DNA of 64,000 nucleotides from Mesostigma viride (Eukaryota > Streptophyta > Mesostigmatophyceae > Mesostigmatales > Mesostigmataceae), in contig RPFO01000448.1 of NCBI GenBank assembly GCA_009746045.1, forward strand, positions 2,752,882 to 2,816,881. Reading direction: 5' to 3'. The notes beneath the pieces are model-generated. The model saw only the letters and a program-made list of their open reading frames with translations, made no database searches and was not told where the DNA came from. The translations under genes and the position numbers were made by a program. Below, piece by piece: positions 1-10,812 of this stretch (positions are counted from its first letter, which is position 1; every line of letters starts with the position of its first letter).

Positions 1-110
1 CCCATCATCCATCCATTCCATCCATCCATCCATCCATCCATCCATCCATCCATCCATCCATCCATCCATCCATCCATCCATCCATCCATCCATCCATCCA
101 TCCATCCATC
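1..110. repeat. (CCAT)n microsatellite
   Basis: Uninterrupted ATCC/CCAT tetranucleotide repeat after a slightly imperfect first few units. It abuts a LINE-tail motif at 112. Confidence 0.95.
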
Positions 111-111
111 G

Positions 112-275
112 GGGTTAATGCTCCGTGACTCCCCAACGGGAGGACGAGTTTAATTAATTAATTTATTATGGGATGGGGGGGGTCTCTGCCCCCTAGAGCT
201 GCCAACTGTGCACACTCAAGGGTTAAAAACACTCAGGTGCTCCCTGGCTCCCCAACTGGAGCACGTGTTTAATTA
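112..275 (+). repeat. Two copies of the dispersed LINE 3'-tail motif
   Basis: Two stretches (112-165 and 237-275) carry the pattern 'gct-ccGTGACTCCCcAACGGGAG-gACGAG' followed by an AT-rich TTAATTAA-type tail. The same pattern ends LINE-like elements at about 36.6, 39.8, 44.3, 45.4 and 61.1 kb. No coding sequence is attached here, so these are probably severely 5'-truncated insertions. Confidence 0.5.
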
Positions 276-960
276 TAATTTCACATACATGCAGCCATGG
301 TTGTCCGCAGGTTCCGAATAGATATTTTGAAAAGTTTGTCAGATGGTGCATCATGGTAATATAGGGTTGAAGCGATACCATCATTATATAAGCATCGACA
401 TGTGCACACGTGACTGGAAATATGTGGCAGCTAGGTTGCTATAGCCACAGCTGTGTGCGCAGCGCGATCAAGTCCAGGTTGTTTTGGCCTCACATTGCAT
501 GGCACAAGTTTGCATCAAAGATTTGCCGTACGCATATAGGTTGAGGACAACTAAGCAACTGACCCGGCCTGGCAGAGGTAAGCTTCGGGGTCGTACACTT
601 AATGTCTATTTTGCTCCTCTTGTTTGCTCACCAACGCGATCATGTCTTACTCTCCTCTTGAGCAGTTGCAATTGCACATGTGGCCTACCTCCATCACGGT
701 GAGAGAAGGATGGGTGACTCTGCCCCAGGTTCTTGTTGTGTAGCAATCACTGGGATGAAAACACAATAATGTCCTTAAATGGTGTTATATTGCTCCGCAA
801 GCTCCCCAGGGGGACCGCATGTAATGAATCAATTAATCAATCAACAGATGAACAGATGTCAGAAATCCATAGACAGGAATCCGCAGGAATGCAGGAATCC
901 AAAAGCGGGAAGTTTTAGGCTTGGATCAAATAGACTGGATGGCAACCCGCCTGTTTCCCC
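276..960. other. No recognisable feature
   Basis: I see no gene, repeat array or transposon end in this stretch. The short open frames have no coding character. Confidence 0.4.
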
Positions 961-966
961 CCAGGG

Positions 967-3673
967 TCACCGTACTCTGGATGACTTGAGCTTGTCAGCG
1001 ATTTTGTCCAGTGCCGCCTGGTCCATCCCATCCTTGAACCGAAAGTTGTCGGGGAGGAACTTGCCTGCTGTTGCACGCTGGTGGACCACCTCCAGCTGCA
1101 AAGGGACGATGACAGAATAAGAACAATGGTACAAGTACAAGCACACGTACAAGCGAGTTGGGGATTAAAAGGGACCAAGTTAACAGCGGACTGATTGTTT
1201 GCAAAGGTAACGCTGTACCTATACTACTGTGGTATTTCGAACTGCATTGAAAGGACATCTGATAGTAGCATGGTACCGGGAACTGGTACCAAGTACCCTA
1301 CCAGTTCCATGAATAGATCACGGCATAGACACAAGGTCTGATGCGGCAGCAAGAGCTCAAGACAGGAGCTTGTTCAGGGCCGAAATTTCCTTGGCCATTT
1401 CCTCACAATGCCACCGCTGCTTGACGAGGATGTGTATATGATGATGGGGCCCAGCGGCAAGCTCATCCCGGCCCACCTTCGTTACCTTGTTATCTCATTC
1501 TCGTCCAAGTCACCTCATTCTTTCTGGTCATCAGGACTAGCCCACCCAGCTCTTCCTCCCAACTCTTTCCCTCGTCGCGCATGCTCTAAGGCAAGAAGGC
1601 CATTGCTGGCAGTGCTTGTTTCACCCACATACATTCTCACGCTTGTGCCACCTACACGCACCGCCAAGGAAGCAACAATCGACAGAACCGGGCAGCTGCC
1701 AGGAAAGGAGCGGTAGGGACTAGGGTTCCTGTCCTTACGGCCACGGCCCCAAGCCACCAACAGGGTCCATTTTGACAGGCTATCGACTTGCACGGCAACC
1801 GCTCGTCAGGCGTTTAAATGTCATACTATTATCTATTAGGCTGTCACCCAAACATATACAGTTATCCCCGCGTTAAGTTACGATTCTAAGGTTACGGCCC
1901 CGCGTTAACTTACGACGCCCCAAATGTTGGCAGCGTGTACCTCGCCGCCCACCTTTTGCAACATATCTGGCCGCAAAAATGGACTTCGAGGGACTTTGAT
2001 GATGCAGCTGGATCGGGCTTGACGAGAGCTATCGCTTGCCGTATAAAAAGTCCGTCAGAGGAGGAGGGGGTGGGCTGCTAGCCTAAATCTACCGCTAAGG
2101 TTAAATCCCCGCGTTAAGTTACGACGCCGAGAATTTGGCGGCGATCGTAACTTAACGCGGGGATGACTGTATCCTGTTCATAAGGCCGTCACCCAAGATA
2201 GTCCTATTCGCAGGGCCATCACCCCTGACACAACAAATTTATCACTCCTGACCTGCTTCACGATGGCCTCCCTATTTGTGAGGAGATCAACGCCCACCTG
2301 CTTCAGGATGGCCTCCCTATTTGTGAGGCGATTGCCCTCACCTGCTTCAGGATGGCCTCCACCGTGCTCTCGTGGTCAAAAAAGTCACACCCGGCGTGCG
2401 CGAGCTTGCCCCCCAGGAACATGAAGTACATGGGCAGCGCTGCAAAGTGGTACCGCTCCATCATCATCCGCCCTTCCGCCATGTCGGCCTTGACCATGCT
2501 GCGGCAGTAGACAGGGAACCAAGCCGCATGCATCACAAGCATGACCAGGAAAGTTGTTTAGTACGTGTTGGCTTGACAATGCTGCCGCAAGAGAACAGGG
2601 TGTTGCGGCATAACCAGAATGAATTGCAAGCATAAACAGAATGGTCATTCAGCTCGCGCCAGCCTTGACCATGCTGCAACGATGAAGAGAAGACGGGTGA
2701 CGTCGCGAGAGCAGCCAGAAGTGAGCAGAGTGTGAGTCCAGGCGCACTAGCACACATGGCCAGAATGATCATACAGCTCATGCACACATCCCCGAAATGG
2801 TTGAGCATACCATCTTATAGTAAGCCTGTGCACACATGGCCATACCGCAAGCTCATGCCGATGACATCAGGAAAATTGCAAACTTGGGATGGCCAATATC
2901 TTGATCGATGATCACAAATACCTCAGCGACAGACCCCTGTTGCCCTGGGATGGATTCAGCGCACTCACAAATCTGCATGACATTTGAAGAAAGGCACACA
3001 TCTAGTCAACCGCTCCCATATCAACAAGTGCTCCCAATCAAGCAGCTGCTCCTGTGCTAGCAACTGCTCCTATGTTAGCAAGTGCTCCTGCCTCCATGCC
3101 AGCAATTACTCCCTCACTACCAACTGCTCCCATGCTAGCAAGTGCTCCCATGTTAGCAACTACTCTCTAGCTTTCTCTGACCCACTGACAGCTGTGTGCT
3201 GTTGTGCATCTCTTGCGAGTCCTGCTTGCTAGCTAGAATAGGCAGTGAGCGGTACCCAGCATGAAGGGAGGAATGTGATACAGTTTACGTATACACACCC
3301 CCAGCAGCCCCTTCAGCTGGGCACAGCGACCCCTCATGGGAGAGTAGCCATTGCAAAGCGTAGCCGAACATGGCTTAGGAAAACCTAGAGCAGATAAGCC
3401 ATGAGGACTAAATACAACACAAAGCTAACATACGAAACGAGACTTGTCGGGGAATGAGGAGCAATCAGGGTCGACACAATGGGACGATCATCTCAACAGG
3501 CCATTAGAGGCCCATGCAAAGTAGCTGCCACAGATCGCACCCTCACCGTGCACTAAATGTCGGTTTGGCCGCCGTGGTTGCCCCACCAGCAGCGGGCATC
3601 TCTGCCTCTTGCGCCTTTCTCCTCTCCTCCAGCAGCTGCTGCAGCTGGTAGTTGGCCTGTTGCAGCACTGATT
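967..3673 (-). CDS. Thioredoxin-like fold protein, partial, at least three exons
   Basis: Three minus-strand exons with GT-AG borders join in phase: 3673-3547, 2498-2342 and 1095-967 (stop TGA at 967-969). The first encodes a charged coiled-coil-like segment (QLQQLLEERRKAQEAEM) and an Ala/Thr-rich linker and ends in phase 2. The second (52 codons) begins with the one base needed and resembles the second half of a thioredoxin fold: an acidic helix, then an ALPMYFMFLGGKL strand-cis-Pro-strand stretch like the usual 'PT..F..G' segment. The third gives a lysine-rich helical C-terminus ending KSSRVR. The N-terminal half of the fold with a CxxC motif was not found, so an upstream or skipped exon is likely. 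A further coding-like stretch at 1356-1427 (HCEEMAKEISALNKLLS, then stop) could be an alternative last exon. Exon borders are copied in the introns. Function unknown. Confidence 0.45.
1859..2169. mobile_element. Tc1/mariner (pogo-like) MITE
   Basis: Inverted termini of about 26 bp with one mismatch: CAGTTATCCCCGCGTTAAG at the left and the complement of CAGTCATCCCCGCGTTAAG at the right. The element sits exactly between TA dinucleotides (857-858 of the second kilobase and 2170-2171), the target site of Tc1/mariner. The 311 bp hold no transposase, so it is non-autonomous. A subterminal copy of the CGCGTTAA-TTACGACGCC motif is present inside each end. Confidence 0.75.
2252..2680 (-). repeat. Intron copies of exon borders
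   Basis: The donor end of the thioredoxin-like exon (plus-strand 2341-2360) is repeated nearly exactly at 2297-2316 and 2252-2271, each with CAG|GT. Its acceptor end (about 2487-2508) is repeated at about 2570-2591 and 2660-2680, each keeping the AG. Five decoy or alternative splice sites thus surround one exon. Confidence 0.6.
3018..3175. repeat. Short tandem repeat, about 15-18 bp units
   Basis: Variants of 'gctcctatgttagcaa' repeat with drift about nine times. No gene is evident. Confidence 0.6.
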
Positions 3674-3679
3674 CTGCCA

Positions 3680-4160
3680 CACGGCATGGGCCAGACCTGC
3701 ATGCATGCCCCATGCATGAGCACGCATAATTACATGGGATCCACTAGAGTGAAAACGAATCACGTGACTCACGCATGAGCACAATGAGGCATCCCAATCG
3801 GACAAGGTACTGCCGCAACTGAAGTACCGTTTTTCTGCATCCGATTTCTGATCCTTGCACACAGCTGCCCACATGTGCTGTATCTGGTACTCCTCTCATG
3901 CCTTCTCTTCTTTGTAACAAAATAACTTCCTTTGTACTATCCTCTTTAAAACTTTCTTGGCTGCGTCGGGGGCACGCGGGACATATTAGGGCACAGCTGA
4001 GCAGTGACAACTACACAGCAGTTGGTACAGCTACATAGCAGATGGTACAGCTACGTAGCAGGTGTGCATGAGCAGTGGTGTATGGCAGATGGAAGATGCA
4101 TGGGACTTTGGAGGAGAAGGCAAAGCAGGCTCGAGGGCGACTAGCACTTATCCATTATCG
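3680..4160. other. Non-coding, no feature seen
   Basis: Possibly the 5' side of the thioredoxin-like gene. I could not identify a first exon or a promoter. Three short 'acagctac-tagcag' repeats occur near 4014-4065. Confidence 0.3.
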
Positions 4161-4164
4161 ATCA

Positions 4165-4577
4165 ATAGCAATCTCGAGCAATAATAACAAGTAGAGGGTG
4201 ATGGACCCACTCGAGCAATAATAACAAGTAGAGGGTGATAGACCCACTTTGTTAATAATAACAAGTAGAGGGCGATGGACCCACTCGAGCAATAATAACA
4301 AGCAGAGGGTGATGGACCCACTCGAGCAATAATAACAAGCAGAGGGTGATGGACCCACTCGAGCAATAATAACAAGTAGAGGGAGATGGACCCATTCGAG
4401 CAATAACACAGAGTAGAGGGTGATGGACCCACTCGAACAATAAGACCAAGTAGAGGGTGATGGACCCACTCGAGCAATCAGAACAAGTAGAGGGTGATGG
4501 ACCCACTCGAGCAATCAGAGCAAGTAGAGGAGATGGACCCACTCGAGCAATAAGACCAAGTAGAGGGTGATGGACAC
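4165..4577. repeat. Minisatellite, 37-38-bp unit
   Basis: About eleven copies of a unit containing ACTCGAGCAATAA, AACAAGTAGAGGGTGATGGA and CCC. The unit length is not a multiple of three, so the open frames across it are incidental. Confidence 0.9.
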
Positions 4578-4580
4578 ATT

Positions 4581-6525
4581 CTTTGAACCAGTTTCTTCTA
4601 TACGTGAATGCGGGAACAAGAGGCCATGAGCGGCTTATAGGTCGCAGTGTTTACTCGTAGCTGTTTGGCTAGAGCTTTTGTGATTAGTAGATGCAATATA
4701 GTGCATGGTTGAAAAATGAATTAAATAAAATGTGCGTTCCGCGCTTGGGTTGATTATACCCGGGCGGAACGGGGCGTGAGGTGCAGTGCCCCTGAAAAGA
4801 ACAACCTACGCATTATTTAATACTAGCCGTGCAGATTCGGGATATTCTACCCCCGGTCTGTACGGTTAGCGTCTTACTAGCATCCACTAAACATAAGGGT
4901 TTAATGACGTCAGTTAGCTAGGGATAAGGGAGGTTTTGCGACTAAAGCCGCTCTGGCTGGTTTTGTCGGCCTCTTTCTTTGCTCGTTGTCGTTGCGGCGG
5001 CAGCCGCAGCTATGGGTGCTGCGGAGCAAAATCCCAAAAGCACTGGTTGCACTGGCCACTTGGCCAGTGGTGAGACTTCCAGTTGTTAACCGGCCAGGCG
5101 TAGTTCCTCGCCCGGTTAACTAAAAGAAAAGAAAAAGATTACCTCCGGTCCGCACCTTTTCCCCAGCTTGGGGTCTTTGGTGGGCCGGATGCCGTGACAG
5201 GTGCTCAACTGTCGCTTGGTCGGCCCAGTGCGCGAGCTGGTGCTCCGTACCTGGGGATGCTTGCACCCCGGGTTGGAGCCGGATGGCTGGCACTGGCGAC
5301 CCGTGTCTCGGTCCGCGGCCTGCGGCTTTTTCTTCGGAAATTGCTGCTGGCCAGCAAACTTTGCAATTGCCTTCCGCCGAGGGGGGGGTGGTTGGGGCTG
5401 GGGACGGCGATGGGAAAAGCGTCTAAGCTAGAAATTTTTTCCCCACACATAGAAACCTCGGGGGGAATGCGGTCTTGGCTGAACGGACTCTCGTTCAGCC
5501 AGGTGCCTGGGGCTGTGGCCTCGGGCATCCGGGCTGGCGGGGCCTGGGCTAGGTCCACGTTTTTTCTCGAAGCACCCCGGGTCTATGGGGAGACGGCCAT
5601 AGCGGTACCGACTCGGGGCCCCGAGAGGGGTCATGATAGGCTGGCCGTGCGCAATCGCAGTGCAAATGCGCTGGGCCTTTTTGGGCCTGGCCATGCATCC
5701 ACAGCCGCCGGGCACACGCCTCCCGATGTGGGGGGCTCCCGTTTTGCGGCAGGGCGGTCACTTGTGACAACGAGCAAGGTGGAGTGCGGCTTCAAGGGAA
5801 AGCCAGGGCGGGGGTGATTGGGCAACGTACTTCATGAAGGGCCTTGAACGGCGTGCCTCCGGGCATGTCAATTAGTGTCACATGTATGCTTCCACTTATT
5901 GTTTTAATGAAGATGCTGGTTTTTGTGGGAGCTACGTGGGACATGAATCGGGGTTCTTTGAACGGAGTTTCTTCTATACGTGAATGCGGGAACAAGAGGC
6001 CGCTGGATGAGCGGCTTATAGGTCGCAGTGTTTACTCGTAGCTGTTTGGCTAGAGCTTTTGTGATTAGTAGATGCAATATAGTGCATGGTTGAAAAATGA
6101 ATTAAATAAAATGTGCGTTCCGCGCTTGGGTTGATTATACCCGGGCGGAACGGGGCGTGAGGTGCAGTGCCCCTGAAAAGAACAACCTACGCATTATTTA
6201 ATACTAGCCGTGCAGATTCGGGATATTCTACCCCGGTCTGTACGGTTAGCGTCTTACTAGCATCCACTAAACATAAGGGTTTAATGACGTCAGTTAGCTA
6301 GGGATAAGGGAGGTTTTGCGACTAAAAGCCGCTCTGGCTGGTTTTGTCGGCCTCTTTCTTTGCTCCCCACCCACCCACCCTTGTCTTGGTTGCCTCTAGG
6401 GCAACGTACTTCATGAAGGGCCTTGAACGGCGTGCCTCCGGGCATGTCAATTAGTGTCACATGTATGCTTCCACTTATTGTTTTAATGAAGATGCTGGTT
6501 TTTGTGGGAGCTACGTGGGACATGA
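4581..6525. repeat. Long direct repeats, LTR-like or from tandem duplication
   Basis: A stretch of about 400 bp at 4581-4984 recurs at 5958-6365 in the same orientation, nearly identical (small indels, including a missing 8-bp piece in the first copy). A second 127-bp direct repeat, 5820-5946 and 6397-6525, flanks the second copy. The 830-bp GC-rich core (4985-5819) has open frames but no domain I recognise. Either a short terminal-repeat retroelement or a tandem duplication of the 5820-6396 segment would explain it. No primer-binding site or polypurine tract was confirmed. Confidence 0.55.
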
Positions 6526-6714
6526 AATGTTATTTGGGAGGACAAGAAAGTTGGTTTTTGAGGTGTGTGTATCTTACGGTTTTGCGATGGAGGAAACCTC
6601 TAACAATCCTGATGCTCTCGTGATCGTGTTTTGTTTATGTGATATCTGTCAAGGCAGAAAGGAGAGGAGTCGCCCGTTGCTGAGAAGCTGAGGACAACTG
6701 TACTGGAAAGGTAT

Positions 6715-8490
6715 GTGGACAAGGACAACTGTGGGTGTGGGGGGAACAGCTTGGTGGACACTTTCTGACTGGTCCGTAAGGCCTCTACCCGAAGGGGGTT
6801 GTGAGCCAACGGCCGTTGGAATTGGAAAAACATTATCATATGCTTTTTATTCGTTTGATAGGGTGGCAAGCAGCCAGGATGTGTCTTTCATGCAGCTTAG
6901 TGGTGGCTATTACCATTTTTCTTCCAAGAAAGGCCTCCAAAAAATCTAGCTGAGCATAAACATGGGCTTCACTGGTTCGTAAGGCATCCACCCTTCCCAG
7001 AGGGGGTTGTGAGCCAACGGCCGTTGGAATTGGAAAAACATTATCATGTGCATTTCATTCGTTTCATTGGGTGGCAATAAGGCAGGATGTGTCTTTCATG
7101 CAGCTTAGTGATGGCTATTTACCATTTTTCTTCCAAGAAAGGCCTCCAAAAATCTAGCTGAGCATAAAGATGTGGTTGAATGGTTCGTAAGGCATCCACC
7201 CTTCCCAGAGGGGGTTGTGAGCCAACGGCCGTTGGACATGTGCATTTCATTCCTTTGAGTGGGTTGGCAATCAGCCAGGATGTATCTTTCATTCAGCTTT
7301 GTGGTGGCTATTACCATTTTTCTTCCAAGAAAGGCCTCCAAAAATCTAGCTGAGCATAAAGATGTGGTTGAATGGTTCATAAGGCATCCACCCTTCCCAC
7401 AGGGGGTTGTGAGCAAACGGCCGTTGGAATTGGAAAAACAATAAAATGTGCATTTCATTCGTTTCATTTGGTGGCAATAATGCAGGATGTGTCTTTCATG
7501 CAGCTTAGTGATTGTTATTACCATTTTTCTTCCAAGAAAGGCCTCCAAAAATCTAGCTGAGCATAAAGATGTGGTTGAATGGTTCGTAAGGCATCCACCC
7601 TTCCCACAGGGGGGTTGTGAGCCAACGGCCGTTGGACTCGAAAAACATTACCATGTGCATTTCATTCGTTTAATTGGGTGGCAATAAGGCAGGATGTGTC
7701 TTTTATGCAGCTTAGTGGTGGCTATTTACCATTTTTCTCCTAGAAAGGCCTCCAAAAAATCTAGCTGAGCATAAAGATGGGGCTTGACTGGTTCGTAAGG
7801 CATCCACCCTTCCCACAGGGGGGTTGTGAGCCAACGGCCGTTGGAATTGGAAAAACATTATCATGTGCATTTCATTCTTTTCATTTGGTGGCAGTAAGGC
7901 AGGATGTGTCTTTCATGCAGCTTAGTGATGGTTATTACCATGTGCCTTCCAAGAAAGGCCTCCAAAAATCTAGCTGAGCATAAAGATGTGGTTGGATGGT
8001 TCGTAAGGCATCCACCCTTCCCACAGGGGGTTGTGAGCCAACGGCCGTTAGACTTGAAAAACATTACCATGTGCATTTCATTCGTTTCATTTGGTGGCAG
8101 TAAGGCAGGATGTGTCTTTTATGCAGCTTAGTGGTGGCTATTTACCATTTTTCTCCTAGAAAGGCCTCCAAAAAATCTAGCTGAGCATAAAGATGGGGCT
8201 TGACTGGTTCGTAAGGCATCCACCCTTCCCACAGGGGGTTGTGAGCCAACGGCCGTTGGAATTGGAAAAACATTATCATGTGCATTTCATTCTTTTCATT
8301 TGGTGGCAGTAAGGCAGGATCTGTCTTTCATGCAGCTTAGTAATGGTTATTACCATGTGCCTTCCAAGAAAGGCCTCCAAAAATCTAGCTGAGCATAAAG
8401 ATGTGGTTGAATGGTTCGTAAGGCATCCACCCTTCCCACAGGGGGGTTGTGAGCCAACGGCCGTTAGACTTGAAAAACATTACTTACGTA
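6715..8490. repeat. 208-bp tandem array carrying the 14-bp palindrome
   Basis: Nine units, each with CCAACGGCCGTTGG or a one-base variant, at 6806, 7014, 7222, 7414, 7622, 7831, 8038, 8246 and 8454. Spacing is 207-209 bp except one of 192. Each unit also contains 'tgcagcttagtg', 'aaggcctccaaaaatctag' and 'ggcatccacccttccca'. No gene lies inside. The array ends about 50 bp before gene 1. Confidence 0.9.
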
Positions 8491-8521
8491 TTACGCACGT
8501 GCCAATTGGCGCAGGGGAGGG

Positions 8522-9391
8522 ATGGCGGAGACGGGCGAGCTGGAATCTTCGACCCGCGCTGCGATTGCCTGCGTGGCAGCAAACGTACTTAACCGGGCTC
8601 GCGAGATCCACGGATGGGTACGGCAGCACGAGAAGCGCCTGGGTCGCCAGTTTGCGGTTTTGGTCGTGTATGACTCGTTCGCCTCAGTAGGACGACAGAT
8701 TAATCTCCAGTTGCTGGACATGTACTTCGCCTTGGCTGGCGGATTCTACAAGCCCACGCCGGCGGATCGGGTTCCACTCAATCGAGACGTCGAGTTTCGA
8801 CTTCTGGTGTCGTATGTCGGAAAGGTTGGGTGGGACCAGTGGGAGAAAGACCAGTGGGGGAAATTTCCAGACGCGAGTGAGGCGCAGCCGAGATTGACCG
8901 TATCGGCGAGAGTAGAGGGGGGGGGTTTGAAGGTTTCCATTTTACATTCGGGAATTCCGAGTACGTGAAATTGACGTTTTCACGGATGATCGTTCTCCCG
9001 GGGGTGGGAGGGCCGATGCTCGGCTCGCTTCCAAAGTGTTGCTCGAATCAGGCGTGCTCTGTGATGGAGGGTGTCCACCGCAAGTGCGGGGGTTGTCGAG
9101 ACGTCCGGTATTGTGCTGCCGAATGCCAGCGTGCGGACTGGGAGGAACACAAGAAGTGGTGTACCAAGTATCGTGAGGCGAGAAAGTCTCTCAGCACTAT
9201 GCACGGCGACGTTACAGACAGCTGGTCTGGTGTCAATTTGGCCGGACTTGTAATTCGGATGGGGGGTGAAGTGCATTTCAAGTTCAAAGGTGAAATGTTC
9301 AAGGTTTTTTGATGGGACTGAATCGTACCCAAGGGCGATTTGTGAGGCGATGTCCGCGCTGGGGGAACAGTACCCCTGTTCGACTGCGTGA
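8522..9391 (+). CDS. MYND zinc-finger protein (gene 1), frame broken twice
   Basis: The ATG at 8522 opens a soluble protein. The frame is lost at a G9 run (8917-8925), continues one frame over through a MYND finger (about 9036-9163), and returns to the first frame at a T6 run (9305-9310), ending at TGA 9389-9391. The finger shows KCGGCRDVRYCAAECQ and then DWEEHKKWC, matching the MYND pattern of seven Cys and one His; MYND fingers usually bind proline-rich partner proteins. The N-terminal part (for example RQFAVLVVYDSF) is unassigned. The two breaks cancel, which fits either two homopolymer sequencing indels or an old decaying copy. The last codons and the 320 bp after them match the end of gene 2, so the two are a duplicated pair at least at their 3' ends. 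A TGTAA signal lies near 9525. Confidence 0.65.
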
Positions 9392-9440
9392 GGGGAATGG
9401 ATTCTGCGACTGAAGGCATTTTGGGTGTGATTTTCTTGCG

Positions 9441-9656
9441 CCAACGGCCGTTGGAACTTGCAAATTAGCGTTTGATTTTCTTCGCACCCGGAAGTAGGGT
9501 GTGGTTTGCCACGTGGCACCATGGATGTAATTAATAAATGCATAATAAAACATTTTTCGTGCGCCAACGGCCGTTGGAGACTGAAAACTAGTGTGTGCTT
9601 TGTGCGCGTAATAAATCTTAAAATTCTTGTTGTTTTTTCAAGCCAACGGCCGTTGA
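9441..9656 (+). promoter_or_regulatory. Three palindromes between genes 1 and 2
   Basis: CCAACGGCCGTTGG at 9441-9454 and 9564-9577, and the variant ending TTGA at 9643-9656. Between the first two lies ATGTAATTAATAAATGC, a likely poly(A) region for gene 1. The TTGA variant ends 40 bp before the start codon of gene 2. A role as a dimeric-protein binding site or an RNA hairpin is inference. Confidence 0.5.
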
Positions 9657-9717
9657 CGGTGAGAAATGTATATCAAACGGTGTCGGTGGGTTGCAGATGA
9701 CGTTCTACAGGACGGAG

Positions 9718-10805
9718 TTAGGTTAATATTGTGCGGAAACCTTTTTGCCACTTGGGCTACTCAGGTTCCGCACAATATTACCGGCGATAACCACTCGCCG
9801 GACACTCAAGTTCACGACGTCGTGAACTTGAGTGTCCGGCGAGTGGTTATCGCCGGTAATATTGTGCGGAACCTGAGTAGCCCAAGTGGCAAAAAGGTTT
9901 CCGCACAATATTAACCTAACTAAAACCTAGCCTCTTGGGGCGAGGACGAATCACTAGGCTCGGAACACCCGTATGCATGAATATGATCGAATATAAGCAT
10001 CTCGTTGGTGCAAATATCGATATGAATATGATCGAATATGAGCATCTCCTTGGTGCGCATATGATTAGAGCCGGGTGCCAAATCGGAACGAATTATTCCC
10101 CCAAATAATCCGCTTCCGAGTGGATTCGAACCTGCGCCCCGCAAGGATCCAGGTCTTAGTTAGGTTAATATTGTGCGGAAACCTTTTTGCCACTTGGGCT
10201 ACTCAGGTTCCGCACAATATTACCGGCGATAACCACTCGCCGGACACTCAAGTTCACGACGTCGTGAACTTGAGTGTCCGGCGAGTGGTTATCGCCGGTA
10301 ATATTGTGCGGAACCTGAGTAGCCCAAGTGGCAAAAAGGTTTCCGCACAATATTAACCTAACTAAGACCTGGATCCTTGCGGGGCGCAGGTTCGAATCCA
10401 CTCGGAAGCGGATTATTTGGGGGAATAACTCGTTCCGATTTGGCACCCGGCTCTAATCATATGCGCACCAAGGAGATGCTCATATTCGATCATATTCATA
10501 TCGATATTTGCACCAACGAGATGCTTATATTCGATCATATTCATGCATACGGGTGTTCCGAGCCTAGTGATTCGTCCTCGCCCCAAGAGGCTAGGTTTTA
10601 GTTAGGTTAATATTGTGCGGAAACCTTTTTGCCACTTGGGCTACTCAGGTTCCGCACAATATTACCGGCGATAACCACTCGCCGGACACTCAAGTTCACG
10701 ACGTCGTGAACTTGAGTGTCCGGCGAGTGGTTATCGCCGGTAATATTGTGCGGAACCTGAGTAGCCCAAGTGGCAAAAAGGTTTCCGCACAATATTAACC
10801 TAACT
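9718..10805. mobile_element. 1,088-bp nested palindromic insertion with 7-bp target duplication
   Basis: Three copies of a perfect 204-bp palindrome (about 9717-9920, 10159-10362, 10601-10804; each GTTAGGTTAAT...ATTAACCTAAC) are separated by a 238-bp segment and its reverse complement. The whole is therefore one palindrome centred near 10261, with only one mismatch noticed between the arms. GACGGAG flanks it directly on both sides (9711-9717, 10806-10812), a 7-bp target-site duplication. It carries no transposase. The 61-93-residue open frames inside it are by-products of the symmetry. The spacer contains GGTTCGAATCC, a perfect tRNA B-box. Confidence 0.85.
10383..10402 (+). other. tRNA-like B-box inside the palindromic element
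   Basis: GGTTCGAATCC follows 'gcggggcgca', as in the T arm of tRNA-Leu or tRNA-Ser, but the stem after it does not pair properly. The mirror copy lies near 10120-10140 on the minus strand. This suggests the 238-bp spacer derives from a tRNA or a tRNA-headed SINE, not a working tRNA. Confidence 0.35.
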
Positions 10806-10812
10806 GACGGAG

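Noticed and set aside
5194-5817. 207-codon open frame between the long direct repeats
   Set aside because: GC-rich sequence open in several frames, no recognisable domain and no splice context.
8917-8968. Programmed ribosomal frameshift in gene 1
   Set aside because: No slippery heptamer plus structure is evident, and similar breaks at other homopolymers point to indels instead.
9666-10798. Repeated 61- to 93-residue open frames (MCGNLFATWATQVP...) on both strands
   Set aside because: The same palindromic DNA read from either side; symmetry produces identical frames on both strands with no independent evidence of coding.
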